A stretch of DNA of 64,000 nucleotides, from NCBI RefSeq assembly GCF_021513235.1, contig NZ_CP090976.1, forward strand, positions 2,480,001 to 2,544,000. Direction: 5' to 3'. Made by a program: the position numbers and the translations under genes. Origin of the DNA: Kaistella sp. 97-N-M2. GTDB lineage: Bacteria; Bacteroidota; Bacteroidia; Flavobacteriales; Weeksellaceae. The notes beneath the pieces are model-generated. The model searched no databases, was not told the origin of the DNA, and saw nothing but the letters and a program-made list of their open reading frames with translations. Below, piece by piece: positions 17,495-25,545 of this stretch. Within the stretch, counting starts at the first letter, position 1; each line of letters begins with the position of its first letter.

Positions 17495-17525
17495 CAAATA
17501 TAGCAAACAATTATATTGTGTGCAA
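17495..17525 (-). promoter_or_regulatory. Promoter of the nitroreductase-ohrR-ohr operon
   Basis: On the minus strand: TTGC (17522-17525), 19-base spacer, and TATATTTG (17495-17502), an exact TAnnTTTG -7 box. The start codon lies 31 bases further on. Confidence 0.65.
17504..17522. promoter_or_regulatory. Candidate OhrR operator
   Basis: Dyad CAnACAAT-nnn-ATTGTnTG filling the spacer between the -33 and -7 boxes. The core ACAAT...ATTGT resembles the AT-rich palindromes bound by characterised OhrR proteins. Binding here would block RNA polymerase directly. Confidence 0.5.
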
Positions 17526-17653
17526 TTTAATTTAAAGATTTTCTGAAAGATTGAATAATAATAGTCGGAAATGCAATATTTAATAAAACTTTATCCTTTG
17601 TTATTAGGCTGAATCCCTCATAAATGTTATGTTTGTAGCTTAAATTTATACAT

Positions 17654-17830
17654 ATGAAAGAACTTATTGAAAAAATTAATGCCGAATTTGAAACATTCTC
17701 TTCAGAATCAACCCAACAATCGGAAAAAGGAAACAAAGCAGCAGGAACAAGAGCCCGCAAATCTGCCTTAGAATTGAGCAAACTGTTCAAGGATTTCCGA
17801 AAAGTTTCTGTAGAGGAATCTAAGAAATAA
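17654..17830 (+). CDS. Histone H1-like small basic protein
   Basis: A 58-residue protein: an acidic N-terminal helix (MKELIEKINAEFETFSSES), then a basic segment with GNKAAGTRARKSALELSKLF and FRKVSVEESKK. This layout and the GNKAAGTRARKSAL block are what Bacteroidetes genomes annotate as 'histone H1' (Hc1-like), a presumed DNA-associated protein; direct evidence for nucleoid binding is thin. The ATG at 17654 is the only start giving the full domain. It is monocistronic and closed by a strong terminator 8 bases after the stop. High expression is plausible given that context (inference). Confidence 0.8.
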   Translation: MKELIEKINAEFETFSSESTQQSEKGNKAAGTRARKSALELSKLFKDFRKVSVEESKK

Positions 17831-17838
17831 GACTTTAA

Positions 17839-17860
17839 AACCAGCTGGGCTGGTTTTTTT
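17839..17860 (+). terminator. Terminator of the histone H1-like gene
   Basis: AACCAGC-TGG-GCTGGTT followed by a run of T residues. Confidence 0.85.
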
Positions 17861-17866
17861 AGGAAT

Positions 17867-17901
17867 AAAGACCGCCTGAAAATTCCAGACGGTCTTTTTT
17901 T
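17867..17901. terminator. Second hairpin, possibly bidirectional
   Basis: AAAGACCG...CGGTCTTT with CTG/CAG continuing the stem after one mismatch; T run on the plus strand. Confidence 0.6.
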
Positions 17902-17964
17902 GTGGAAAAGTTTCAATGGTGACGACTCTCGGGTTCGGACTTTCTTTTTTACTTTCTAAAAACA

Positions 17965-17998
17965 TTTGGTGCCGGTTCGAATTTTATTTTTAAATTTG
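17965..17998 (+). promoter_or_regulatory. Promoter of the delta-60 repeat protein gene
   Basis: TTTG (17965-17968), 22-base spacer, TAAATTTG (17991-17998). The ATG is 17 bases downstream at 18015. Confidence 0.6.
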
Positions 17999-18014
17999 CA
18001 CACACACAAATGCT

Positions 18015-19436
18015 ATGAAAAAAATCTATTTTTTTCTGATTATCCTATGCGCTAATCAGATTTCTTCTCAGATCAAAATCAGTAAAGATCTTTCTTTCGG
18101 CAACAACGGCAGCTTCACTGCGGAATTTAATTCCAGCGGAACCGTTATTAATGCCAATGTCTTGGTCTTACCCGACAACTCAATGCTTTATATCGTTAAT
18201 AAAGCTGATAAAAATTACATTTTAAAGCTAAAGCCCGATGGAACCTTAGATCCTGCGTTTGCCAACAGCGGACGATTGGGGCTGGCCGAAAATAATTTTT
18301 TAAATGCAGTGCTGCAGGGTGATAAAATAATTGTCAACTTTGGTCCAAAACCGATGGACGACAACTTTTATAGAGATTCGAAAATTGTGAGATATCACGC
18401 AAACGGAACTTTAGATACGACCTTTGGCACCAACGGCGTTTTGAATGAAGTCACAGAAAGCACAAATCCGGCAGCTTTGAGCGTTTTGGTTTTGGAAGAT
18501 CAGAGCTTAATGGTGACGAATTCCAACACGTCGCACTCGAAAAAATTTACAGCAGACGGTCAACTCGATTACGCTTTCGGAAATAACGGCGAAATCGTAT
18601 ATGATTACCATTTTCCCCTTGGCCAGTTTTCTGCCGGAAAAATCGCAACGTGCGATGTAAGCTCGCTTTCTTCTTCTGTTTATTCTTTTTTTAATCTGAA
18701 TTCTTTAACCCAAAACACCGTTCTGGATTTGAATGTCCAGGCCTGCCATCAATACAACGGCTTTCCGTTGCAAAATAAAATAAACCGGTCTACAAGAATG
18801 GCAGCGAACGGGCTCGTATTTTCCGTTTTCGAGTACCAAAATTATCCGCTCGCGGATTTTAGCCGCCTCGTCGTCATCAAAAATGAACAGTTAGATTCTA
18901 CTTTTAATGGGACGGGTTTTGTAACCTCAGAAAACAACGAAGAATTTTTAGACAGTGGTTTTTCCCAGGATATTTTTGTGGTTTTAAATCAAAAATCAAA
19001 TCAGAAAGCACTGAATGCGTATTCGGCGACAGGCACTCCTGTACAGATTAACAGCGAAAGAGACTTTAAGCTTCTCTCGGGGCAGGAGATTGAAATGAAA
19101 GACAATTATATTTTGGTCAATTCAATCTTGCCGGCAAACAATCAAAATGGCACGCGCGTAAAAATCGATAAATATTTAGTGACGCAGGAGCAACTTTCGA
19201 CCGCCACCAGCGCGCTAAAGAAGATAATGGTTGAAAATCCGGTAAAAGATTTTTTAAGAATTAAAAATGCCGAAAATGCGGAAAGTTTTGGTCTTTATAA
19301 TCTGGAAGGAAGAAGGATATTGTTTTCATCAAATGTGGAAAATATCAACACTTCTAATCTGCCGCAGGGAAATTATATTTTGAAAGTAAAACTGAAAAGC
19401 GGCGAAATTCTGTCGAAAAAACTGATTAAAAATTAA
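18015..19436 (+). CDS. Secreted delta-60-repeat protein with T9SS type A sorting domain
   Basis: A 473-residue exported protein. Signal peptide at residues 1-19 (FFLIILCANQISSQ). The body carries delta-60/beta-propeller-like repeats, with the hallmark 'PDGTLDPAFANSGRLG' and 'ANGTLDTTFGTNGVLN' (about 76-150) and a further 'ADGQLDYAFGNNGEIV' near 190. The last 75 residues form a type A sorting domain (VENPVKDFLRI, FGLYNLEGRRIL, LPQGNYILKVKLKSGE, KKLIKN), directing secretion through the type IX system. It has its own promoter and terminator. Surface-exposed or released; no enzymatic motif, function unknown. Confidence 0.85.
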   Translation: MKKIYFFLIILCANQISSQIKISKDLSFGNNGSFTAEFNSSGTVINANVLVLPDNSMLYIVNKADKNYILKLKPDGTLDPAFANSGRLGLAENNFLNAVLQGDKIIVNFGPKPMDDNFYRDSKIVRYHANGTLDTTFGTNGVLNEVTESTNPAALSVLVLEDQSLMVTNSNTSHSKKFTADGQLDYAFGNNGEIVYDYHFPLGQFSAGKIATCDVSSLSSSVYSFFNLNSLTQNTVLDLNVQACHQYNGFPLQNKINRSTRMAANGLVFSVFEYQNYPLADFSRLVVIKNEQLDSTFNGTGFVTSENNEEFLDSGFSQDIFVVLNQKSNQKALNAYSATGTPVQINSERDFKLLSGQEIEMKDNYILVNSILPANNQNGTRVKIDKYLVTQEQLSTATSALKKIMVENPVKDFLRIKNAENAESFGLYNLEGRRILFSSNVENINTSNLPQGNYILKVKLKSGEILSKKLIKN

Positions 19437-19486
19437 AATATTACGCTGCTTACAATATTTTAGTTCTATTTAAAACTGCACAAAAT

Positions 19487-19517
19487 AAAAACCGTCTGAA
19501 GATTCAGACGGTTTTTT
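19487..19517. terminator. Terminator between the secreted protein and transaldolase genes
   Basis: AAAACCGTCTGAA-GA-TTCAGACGGTTTT, perfect stem with A and T flanks; can serve both convergent genes. Confidence 0.85.
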
Positions 19518-19538
19518 AGTTTAATTAAGACAATATTC

Positions 19539-20192
19539 CTATCCCATTTTTTTAGCATCAGCTACAAACTGCGCTAAACCTTTATCTGTCAAAGGATGGT
19601 TCATTAAATTAAGAATTGAATCCAAAGGAGAAGTAATTACATCTGCGCCAATTTTCGCACAGTTGATAATGTGCATCGGCGAACGAATGGAAGCTGCGAG
19701 GATTTCTGTATCGAACATATAATTATCAAAAATAATTCTGATTTCTTCGATCAAATTCATGCCATCAACAGAAATATCATCCAACCTTCCCAAAAACGGA
19801 GAAACATAATTTGCCCCGGCTTTCGCCGCCAAAAGTGCCTGTCCTGCAGAGAAAATTAGCGTACAGTTTGTTTTAATTCCTTTATCGGAAAAATATTTTA
19901 AAGCTTTAATGCCATCTTTAATCATCGGAATTTTAACCACGATATTGGGATGAATTGCGGCCAGTTCGTCGCCCTCCTTAATCATTTCTTCATAAGTTGT
20001 GCTGAGAACTTCGGCAGAAATATCGCCGTCTACGATGTCGCAAATGGCTTTATAATGGTTGAGAACCGCTTCTTTCCCGCTGATTCCTTCTTTTGCCATT
20101 AACGATGGATTGGTGGTAACGCCATCTAAAATTCCTAAATCCTGGGCTTCTTTAATTTGCGCCAGATTAGCCGTGTCGATAAAAAATTTCAT
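19539..20192 (-). CDS. tal: Transaldolase, small TalC/Fsa type
   Basis: A 217-residue class I aldolase of the small transaldolase family, which moves a dihydroxyacetone unit in the non-oxidative pentose phosphate pathway (or acts as fructose-6-phosphate aldolase). It starts [16 protein letters not shown] and has [15 protein letters not shown] (about 20-34) and the Schiff-base lysine in VVKIPM (about 85). [20 protein letters not shown] and [10 protein letters not shown] are also typical. An upstream ATG at 20240 would add 16 residues, but the promoter at 20210-20241 lies inside that extension, so 20192 is the start. Length matches the family (about 215). Monocistronic. Confidence 0.9.
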   Translation of the reverse strand: MKFFIDTANLAQIKEAQDLGILDGVTTNPSLMAKEGISGKEAVLNHYKAICDIVDGDISAEVLSTTYEEMIKEGDELAAIHPNIVVKIPMIKDGIKALKYFSDKGIKTNCTLIFSAGQALLAAKAGANYVSPFLGRLDDISVDGMNLIEEIRIIFDNYMFDTEILAASIRSPMHIINCAKIGADVITSPLDSILNLMNHPLTDKGLAQFVADAKKMG

Positions 20193-20209
20193 ATTACTTT
20201 TTGTTTGCG

Positions 20210-20241
20210 CAAAGGTAATTATCTGCAGACCACTAACCAAA
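20210..20241 (-). promoter_or_regulatory. Promoter of the transaldolase gene
   Basis: On the minus strand: TTTG (20238-20241), 20-base spacer, TACCTTTG (20210-20217). Both boxes match the consensus exactly. Confidence 0.7.
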
Positions 20242-20312
20242 TATTATCGGTTCCCGCGCATAGAAAAACCGAACGCTGGTCCGGTTTAAAAATTTCATTT
20301 AGTATCGCAAAT

Positions 20313-20753
20313 TTATTCGAACACAACAGGTGTTGTAGCTGCGTGCATTTTTTGGGCAGAATCTTTGTTTTTTAAAGAGGAAGAATATACTTCAGATTTT
20401 GCTCTTAAGGCAACTTTGGTTTTCAAATAATCCAAAGACTGCGCTTCCTTCAGCGAAATGTCGTCAAATTCGTATAAATGTACGGCGCTGTGCGTGGTGA
20501 AAACTTCTTTGGCTGCAAGCAGTTGTTCTTCATTTTTAATGGATACGCTTGCAATTAATTTATCGATATCGTTGGTATTGATCTGCGGTGTTCTTCCGCC
20601 AAAAATCCGGTTCCAGAAATTTTCTTTCTGTTCTTCAACCTGATTGATGTAGATAATATAATCTTCATTTTTAAAACCGGCAAGTTCCAGATCTGTCGCT
20701 AATTTTTTTGCTTCTTTTTGAGTTGGGAATAATCCAATAAGTATTGTTGTCAT
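20313..20753 (-). CDS. Small stress-type protein of unknown function
   Basis: A 146-residue soluble protein. The N-terminus MTTILIGLFPTQKEAKKLATDL and GFKNEDYIIYIN has the pattern of the YflT/general stress protein 17M domain (short beta strand, then 'T..EA...a..L...G...dd'). The C-terminal 60 residues are charged and carry no motif I recognise. It lacks the glycine zipper seen in the related-looking protein at 38247. The gene has a TAGATTTG -7 box just upstream and stands alone. Assignment to the stress domain is tentative and rests on pattern only. Confidence 0.55.
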   Translation of the reverse strand: MTTILIGLFPTQKEAKKLATDLELAGFKNEDYIIYINQVEEQKENFWNRIFGGRTPQINTNDIDKLIASVSIKNEEQLLAAKEVFTTHSAVHLYEFDDISLKEAQSLDYLKTKVALRAKSEVYSSSLKNKDSAQKMHAATTPVVFE

Positions 20754-20774
20754 TTTTTAAATCTTTTGATTATA

Positions 20775-20782
20775 CAAATCTA
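20775..20782 (-). promoter_or_regulatory. -7 element TAGATTTG
   Basis: Exact TAnnTTTG match on the minus strand, 21 bases before the start codon of the gene at 20753; no -33 box recognised. Confidence 0.4.
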
Positions 20783-20947
20783 CGCTTAAAAACGCATTAT
20801 TTGTGTTAATATTTACTGATATAGCGTATAATTGATAAAAATCATAAGTTTTTTTAATTATTTCGTAACCTAGAAAACTATCTGAGATGAGGCTCGATTA
20901 TATAATTTTTAACAATTATTAATGAGTTCATTTCTATACGACTCAAC

Positions 20948-21202
20948 TTATTTTGCGGCGAGTTTCTCCTCGATCACAGCAAGCGCAGATTTCACGTCGC
21001 GCATCTTTTCCATTGAGTCGGCGTCGATCTCAATATCGAAAACTTCTTCCACATCTAAAATTACATCCACCAAATTGGCGGAATTGATATTTAAATCGTT
21101 GATGAAATCGGTGGTCTCATTTATTGTTTCCAATGCGGCCCCATTTTTTACATAAGGTTTTACAATGGCTTTTAGTTTTTGAATGGCTTCGTCCCGGTTC
21201 AT
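20948..21202 (-). CDS. Dedicated acyl carrier protein of the polyketide operon
   Basis: An 84-residue acyl carrier protein, predicted to carry the growing acyl chain on a phosphopantetheine arm. The helix II site reads NINSANLVDVILDVEEVF with Ser41 as attachment residue; the usual DSL is replaced by NSA, although acidic helix II and the following DIEIDADSMEKM are normal. It is the last gene of the minus-strand operon, 9 bases after the ketosynthase gene. The altered motif suggests a specialised ACP rather than the primary fatty-acid ACP. I expect it to be modified by the cell's general transferase (inference); no transferase gene is in the window. Confidence 0.85.
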   Translation of the reverse strand: MNRDEAIQKLKAIVKPYVKNGAALETINETTDFINDLNINSANLVDVILDVEEVFDIEIDADSMEKMRDVKSALAVIEEKLAAK

Positions 21203-21211
21203 AGGTTTCTT

Positions 21212-22492
21212 TTAATTGGAGTTGGAATATTTCTTAAAGATAACACATCCGTTTACATCGCCAAACCCAAAACTAACTTTTGCCGCAATATTAATGTCTT
21301 TTTCTAAAAGTTTCATCGGAATACAGTCGGCATCGATTATTGCAGAAATTTCCGGATTCAAATCTTCACAATTACTAGTGGGAGCGATAAAGTTTTCCGA
21401 CAATTGCAAAACCGTTGCCACAGCTTCGATACTGCCCGCGGCGGAAAGACAATGTCCCGTCACAGCTTTGAGTGAATTGATATACGGGAAATCTCTCCCG
21501 GAACGTTGTAAAGCTTCAGCTAAATTTTGAATTTCCGTACTGTCTTTTGAAGTTGCGGTTAAATGCCCGCTGATATAATCGATATCATTTGCTTCAATTC
21601 CTGACTCTAGAATTGCGTCCTCTACGCATTTTTGGACGGCTGTAGAATTTGGTGCAGTCATACTTCCGCCGCCGCGTTGTCCGCCAGAATTTAGATTTCC
21701 GCCCAGAATTTCACAATAAATTTTAGCGTTCCGCGCTAATGCCGACTCCAAATCTTCGATGACTAAAGCTCCAGCGCCACTTCCGGGAACAAATCCCGCA
21801 GCAGAAGCGCTCATCGGACGCGAAGCTTTTTCCGGTCGGTCGTTCGATTTATAATTACAAACTTTTATGGCATCAAAACCCGCCCAAATATATGGCCCGG
21901 AATCACTTGTACTTCCGGCTAAAATGCGTTTTGCTTTTCCGGCTTTTATGCGCTCAAAAGCCATTAAAATACTTTCTGTTCCGGTTGTACATGCGGAAGA
22001 ATTGGTTGTCACCTGATTTCCTAAACCTAATTTTCCGCCTAAATAAGCGCTGATTCCGCTGTTCATCGTCTGTGAAACCGCCGTGCTGCCTAATCGTCGG
22101 GTTTGAAGGGCATCGATCTTATAAATACTTTCCCGAAATTTTTCAATGCCGGAAGTTCCCGCGCCGAAAATAGTTCCGCTGTCCCAATCCGGATTTTCAT
22201 CTTGAGAAATTTCTAAACCTGCATCTTTCCAGGCATCTAACCCGGCGATGACGCCGTACATAATTCCGGTTGAACTGAAATTTCTTAATTCTAAATCGGT
22301 AAAATATTGATTGAGAGTATCTTTATTAATGGGCGGTGTGCCGGAAACCTGACAGGAAAAATGAAGGTCAGCGAGTTGCTGGTCAAATTTAATTCCGGAA
22401 CGGCCTTCCTTTAAAGCTGACCGAAAATCACCCAATCCAACGCCATTTGGCGCGACGATGCCTAAACCTGTGATGACAACTCTTCTTTCCAT
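21212..22492 (-). CDS. Beta-ketoacyl-ACP synthase (KAS I/II type)
   Basis: A 426-residue condensing enzyme of the FabF/FabB thiolase fold, expected to extend an acyl-ACP chain with malonyl-ACP. The catalytic triad is complete: Cys168 in NSSACTTGTESI, His310 in SGHLTATSKDSTE (the usual N-A-H-G-T is diverged) and His347 in KAVTGHCLSAAGS. The N-terminus RRVVITGLGIVAPNGVG and C-terminal VSFGFGDVNGCVIFKKY are typical. Because the His310 block is unusual, its chain-length or starter preference may differ from FabF. It adjoins the dehydratase gene directly and belongs to the type III PKS operon. Confidence 0.9.
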   Translation of the reverse strand: MERRVVITGLGIVAPNGVGLGDFRSALKEGRSGIKFDQQLADLHFSCQVSGTPPINKDTLNQYFTDLELRNFSSTGIMYGVIAGLDAWKDAGLEISQDENPDWDSGTIFGAGTSGIEKFRESIYKIDALQTRRLGSTAVSQTMNSGISAYLGGKLGLGNQVTTNSSACTTGTESILMAFERIKAGKAKRILAGSTSDSGPYIWAGFDAIKVCNYKSNDRPEKASRPMSASAAGFVPGSGAGALVIEDLESALARNAKIYCEILGGNLNSGGQRGGGSMTAPNSTAVQKCVEDAILESGIEANDIDYISGHLTATSKDSTEIQNLAEALQRSGRDFPYINSLKAVTGHCLSAAGSIEAVATVLQLSENFIAPTSNCEDLNPEISAIIDADCIPMKLLEKDINIAAKVSFGFGDVNGCVIFKKYSNSN

Positions 22493-22927
22493 TTAATTTA
22501 CTTTAATAATTCCCGCCATGGTTCCTTCACACACGATTTCCGATTTTTCGTTCAGCATTTTTACTTTACATTTCAATTTACTAAATCTAAAATAAATTTT
22601 CTCCGAAATCACCGTCACTTTTTCGCCCGGAAAAACTGGTTTTAGGAATTCGATCTCGGTTGATGTGAGACCAATTTGGCTTTCTTCAGTCAAATCATTT
22701 CCCACTAGAAAAATTCCCAGACAAACCAATCCGATCTGCGCCATTGTCTCGGTGAGAATTACGCCTGGAGTAATTGGATTATTTTTAAAATGTCCTTTAT
22801 AAAAATTTAAACCTTCTTTGAAAGTGAAAGTTCCGATTACGCCATTTTCCTCAATGCTCACCAAATCATCCACAAATAAAAATGGTGAAGAATAGGGGAG
22901 TTTTTTTAAAATATCAATAATATCCAT
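22493..22927 (-). CDS. FabZ-like 3-hydroxyacyl-ACP dehydratase
   Basis: A 144-residue hotdog-fold dehydratase that removes water from 3-hydroxyacyl-ACP. The catalytic pair is readable: His46 in FYKGHFKNNPITPGV and Glu60 in ILTETMAQIG, spaced as in FabZ. The N-terminus (ILKKLPYSSPFLFVDDLVSI) is also FabZ-like, and length is standard. Start and stop abut the neighbouring genes with no gap, implying translational coupling within the operon. It probably serves the dedicated chain-extension set, not general fatty acid synthesis, since it is linked to the ketosynthase, reductase, ACP and type III PKS. Confidence 0.88.
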   Translation of the reverse strand: MDIIDILKKLPYSSPFLFVDDLVSIEENGVIGTFTFKEGLNFYKGHFKNNPITPGVILTETMAQIGLVCLGIFLVGNDLTEESQIGLTSTEIEFLKPVFPGEKVTVISEKIYFRFSKLKCKVKMLNEKSEIVCEGTMAGIIKVN

Positions 22928-23725
22928 CTAACCCAAATGTTCGCCACCATCGACGGGAATTACACAGCCATTGATCCAGGCAGCTTCGTCCTGACAAAGC
23001 AAACTCACTGCATTCGCCACATCTTCGGGTTGCGTTAAGCGATTGAAAGGATTGCGTTCCAAGAACTTTTCCTTTATTTTTTCACTCCCCGGAATCATCT
23101 GCAAAGACCACGTGTCGGTAACGCCGGCCTGAATGCAATTCGATCGCAGACCGAAAGGCGCAAATTCCAAAGCGATGCTTCGGGAAATCGCTTCCAACGA
23201 CGCTTTTGCAGCGGAAACGGCCGCATAAAACGGCATCGGTTTTGTGCTGCCCTGACTCGTAAAAGCCAAAATTCTGGTGTCTTCTGCGAAAAGTTTTTCA
23301 TTAAACAGAAGTTTCGTCCAGTCGTATAAACTCGTGGCCATCGCCTGAAGCGTTATGCTAAAATCATCGGTGGAAAGAATTTCACCTTCTGACCCGATCA
23401 TCGGTTTTAAATTTCCTTTTGCAATGCTGTGCAGCAGACAGCGGATTTTTCCTTCTGCGCCTAAAGCAATTTTTAAGTCAGAAATTATATCTTTTTGTAT
23501 GATAGGGTTTAAAAGGTCTTTATTTAAAGTTAAATATTTTACGTTCTCGTTTTTAATTGCGTCAAATTCTTTATTAATAGCCTCTATTTCTGCGCGGGAA
23601 TTCCGGTGAACGATACAAATATTCATTCCTTCGCCTGCCAATTTTTTCGCTGAAGCTAATCCTAAACCAGAACTTCCGCCCAGAATTAAAGCCCAGTAAT
23701 TCTTATTCTCAAACCTTCTTACCAT
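22928..23725 (-). CDS. SDR oxidoreductase, probably enoyl-ACP reductase
   Basis: A 265-residue short-chain dehydrogenase. Cofactor site ALILGGSSGLGLASAKKL (residues 12-29). The catalytic segment FYAAVSAAKASLEA gives Tyr-x6-Lys spacing, as in enoyl-ACP reductases of the FabI/FabL type, not the Tyr-x3-Lys of ketoreductases; LLHSIAKGNLKP also resembles FabI. It would reduce the enoyl-ACP made by the dehydratase. No ketoreductase is present in the operon, so the cell's FabG would have to act, or this enzyme has another step. Its start overlaps the type III PKS stop by 7 bases. An SDR acting on the polyketide product is the alternative. Confidence 0.8.
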   Translation of the reverse strand: MVRRFENKNYWALILGGSSGLGLASAKKLAGEGMNICIVHRNSRAEIEAINKEFDAIKNENVKYLTLNKDLLNPIIQKDIISDLKIALGAEGKIRCLLHSIAKGNLKPMIGSEGEILSTDDFSITLQAMATSLYDWTKLLFNEKLFAEDTRILAFTSQGSTKPMPFYAAVSAAKASLEAISRSIALEFAPFGLRSNCIQAGVTDTWSLQMIPGSEKIKEKFLERNPFNRLTQPEDVANAVSLLCQDEAAWINGCVIPVDGGEHLG

Positions 23726-24771
23726 TGCAATAAAACTCTTTGTGCAGAAAAGCCCGGCCCGAAACTCAGCATTAAACCTTTGTCACCTTTCTGCGGATTT
23801 CGATTCATAATTTCTTCTAAAACATACAAAACTGTTGCGCTCGACATATTTCCATAAAGTCGCAAAACTTCTTTTGTTACGTCGATGTTTTTGCCCATAT
23901 CTGAAAATAATCCTTCAACCATTTGGACAATCTTTTTTCCGCCCGGATGAAAGATCAAATGGTCAATATCTTTAATTTCTAAATTTTGTTTGGCTAAAAA
24001 CGGATGAATAATATTGGGGAAATTTTCGCCAATTGTATCGGGAACTTCGATATCTAAAATCATCTGCAACCCGGAATTGGTGAGTTTGAAACCCATCATG
24101 TGTTCATTATTATAAAAATGATACATTTCTTCGGCGAGAATTTCCGGACCTTCTACATCTTCATCAGAGGAAAGTAAAACACACGCAGCGCCGTCGCCGA
24201 AGATCGCGGCGCTCACAATATTCGCCATGGAGAAATCTTCCAACTGAAAAGTCGCGGTCGGACTTTCTACCGCGATAACTGCGGCACGTTTTCCAGGATT
24301 TGCCTGCAGGAAATTTTTCGCGTAAATAATTCCGGAAACTCCGGCAGCACAACCCATTTCTGTAACGGGCAAACGAACGATGTCCTGGCGTAAATCCAGT
24401 TTGTTGATGAGATAAGCATCTAGCGAGGGAATCATAATTCCGGTACAGCTTACGGTGATAATATAATCCAAGGATTGTGGATCCCAAGCGGCTTTTTTTA
24501 AAGTTTTATCTAAAACCTGCTCGCCTAAAATCACGACTTCGCGGGCATAAATATCATTCTTATCTTCAAAAGAAGTCGCAGTGAAAACTTCGATTGGATC
24601 CATTATGGAATATCGTTCATCAACGGCGGCGCCTTCAAATATTTTTTTGACTTTACGAATAAACCTGCTTTCCTGGCCGACAAGCCATTGATCCAAAAAA
24701 GGCAAAACTTCGGAAGTTTTTCGGGAATATTTGGGGAGTTGCTTGGCAACGGTAATTATTTTTACACTCAT
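23719..24771 (-). CDS. Type III polyketide synthase
   Basis: A 350-residue chalcone-synthase-fold enzyme that extends an acyl starter with malonyl units and cyclises it to a resorcinol or pyrone. The catalytic triad is complete: Cys141 (TEMGCAAGVSG), His275 (LIFHPGGKK) and Asn308 (LYGNMSSATV). The C-terminal LMLSFGPGFSAQRVLLQW matches the family's GPG loop. In bacteria such enzymes (for example SrsA in Streptomyces griseus and ArsB/ArsC in Azotobacter) take long acyl starters, often together with a methyltransferase and a flavin hydroxylase, as here. It overlaps the SDR gene by 7 bases and is separated from the methyltransferase by a small palindromic repeat. Confidence 0.93.
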   Translation of the reverse strand: MSVKIITVAKQLPKYSRKTSEVLPFLDQWLVGQESRFIRKVKKIFEGAAVDERYSIMDPIEVFTATSFEDKNDIYAREVVILGEQVLDKTLKKAAWDPQSLDYIITVSCTGIMIPSLDAYLINKLDLRQDIVRLPVTEMGCAAGVSGIIYAKNFLQANPGKRAAVIAVESPTATFQLEDFSMANIVSAAIFGDGAACVLLSSDEDVEGPEILAEEMYHFYNNEHMMGFKLTNSGLQMILDIEVPDTIGENFPNIIHPFLAKQNLEIKDIDHLIFHPGGKKIVQMVEGLFSDMGKNIDVTKEVLRLYGNMSSATVLYVLEEIMNRNPQKGDKGLMLSFGPGFSAQRVLLQW

Positions 24772-24775
24772 ATAT

Positions 24776-24823
24776 CATTGCGAGGTACAGCTTGTCCCGA
24801 GAATTCGAGAAAGCAATCCGTAA
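24776..24823. repeat. CATTGCGAG...GAAAGCAATCC extragenic element, copy 1
   Basis: Begins CATTGCGAGG and ends GAAAGCAATCC, with complementary ATTGC/GCAAT ends. It fills the 57-base gap between the methyltransferase and type III PKS genes. A second copy is at 56041. Confidence 0.6.
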
Positions 24824-24828
24824 CTTTT

Positions 24829-25545
24829 TTAATTAATTTTTTGAATAATCCATTGGTAACGGAAGGCCCATTTCCATTTTATGCTGTACTTTTTTAATGC
24901 TAATTCTTTTGAAAACTTTTCTAAATCTTCTCTTTTAAACCCTCTTAAAATAGAAATCAAGCCATCTTGTGCGGTCATTTTTTTTAATCTGAAAATAAAG
25001 ATAATCATTTGAAACAAGCGATAGGCGATTTTACTTCGGTGTAAATCATTGACGACGATGCCTTTTTTGACCAAATTTAAAATAACGCTCATTATTTTAA
25101 AAATTTCATCATCTTTAAAATGATGTAAAGTCAAGGTGATCAATGCGATATCAATTTTATATTTTGAAAAATCGTATAAAAAAATATCTTCAGCGAGATA
25201 GGTAATATTTATAAAATTGACGGAACATTTTTCCGCGTGACGAATCGTGGCTTCATTGGCGTCAATTCCAATTAGTTGAAATTTTAAATTATTTTCTTTT
25301 CCAAATTTCCACAGCATTCGCAGCATATCGCCACTTCCGCAACCGAAATCCATAATGGTGATGGTTTGGTCTTTGGGAAAATCCTTGATCAAATGTTGTA
25401 CGCCTTCTAAAGTCACCGAGTTTCCACCGAGGAACTGATTAATTCTGGCAATGTCATCCAAAGCGGTGACCAATCCGTCATTATCCATCGAAAAATCGTC
25501 CATTGATTCTTCGAGATCTGTCCTATAAGTGGTATCTAAAGCCAT
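24829..25545 (-). CDS. SAM-dependent class I methyltransferase
   Basis: A 238-residue Rossmann-fold methyltransferase. Motif I is TIMDFGCGSGDMLRM (about 62-76), motif II acidic residue in LIGIDANEATIRHAEKC, and motif IV ALITLTLHHFKDDE. The conserved N-terminal block ESMDDFSMDNDGLVTALDDI is shared with the methyltransferases that accompany type III PKS genes and UbiE-like proteins. It sits in the operon between the FAD oxidoreductase and the PKS, so methylation of the resorcinol or pyrone product is likely (as SrsB does), but this is inference. Its start overlaps the last base of the FAD gene stop. Confidence 0.85.
   Translation of the reverse strand: MALDTTYRTDLEESMDDFSMDNDGLVTALDDIARINQFLGGNSVTLEGVQHLIKDFPKDQTITIMDFGCGSGDMLRMLWKFGKENNLKFQLIGIDANEATIRHAEKCSVNFINITYLAEDIFLYDFSKYKIDIALITLTLHHFKDDEIFKIMSVILNLVKKGIVVNDLHRSKIAYRLFQMIIFIFRLKKMTAQDGLISILRGFKREDLEKFSKELALKKYSIKWKWAFRYQWIIQKIN

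Noticed and set aside
17527..17916. 129-codon minus-strand frame opposite the histone H1-like gene
   Set aside because: Antisense to a recognised gene and spans two terminator hairpins.
19539..20240. Longer transaldolase start at 20240
   Set aside because: The exact TTTG-N20-TACCTTTG promoter lies within the extension, and the family starts at MKFFIDTAN.
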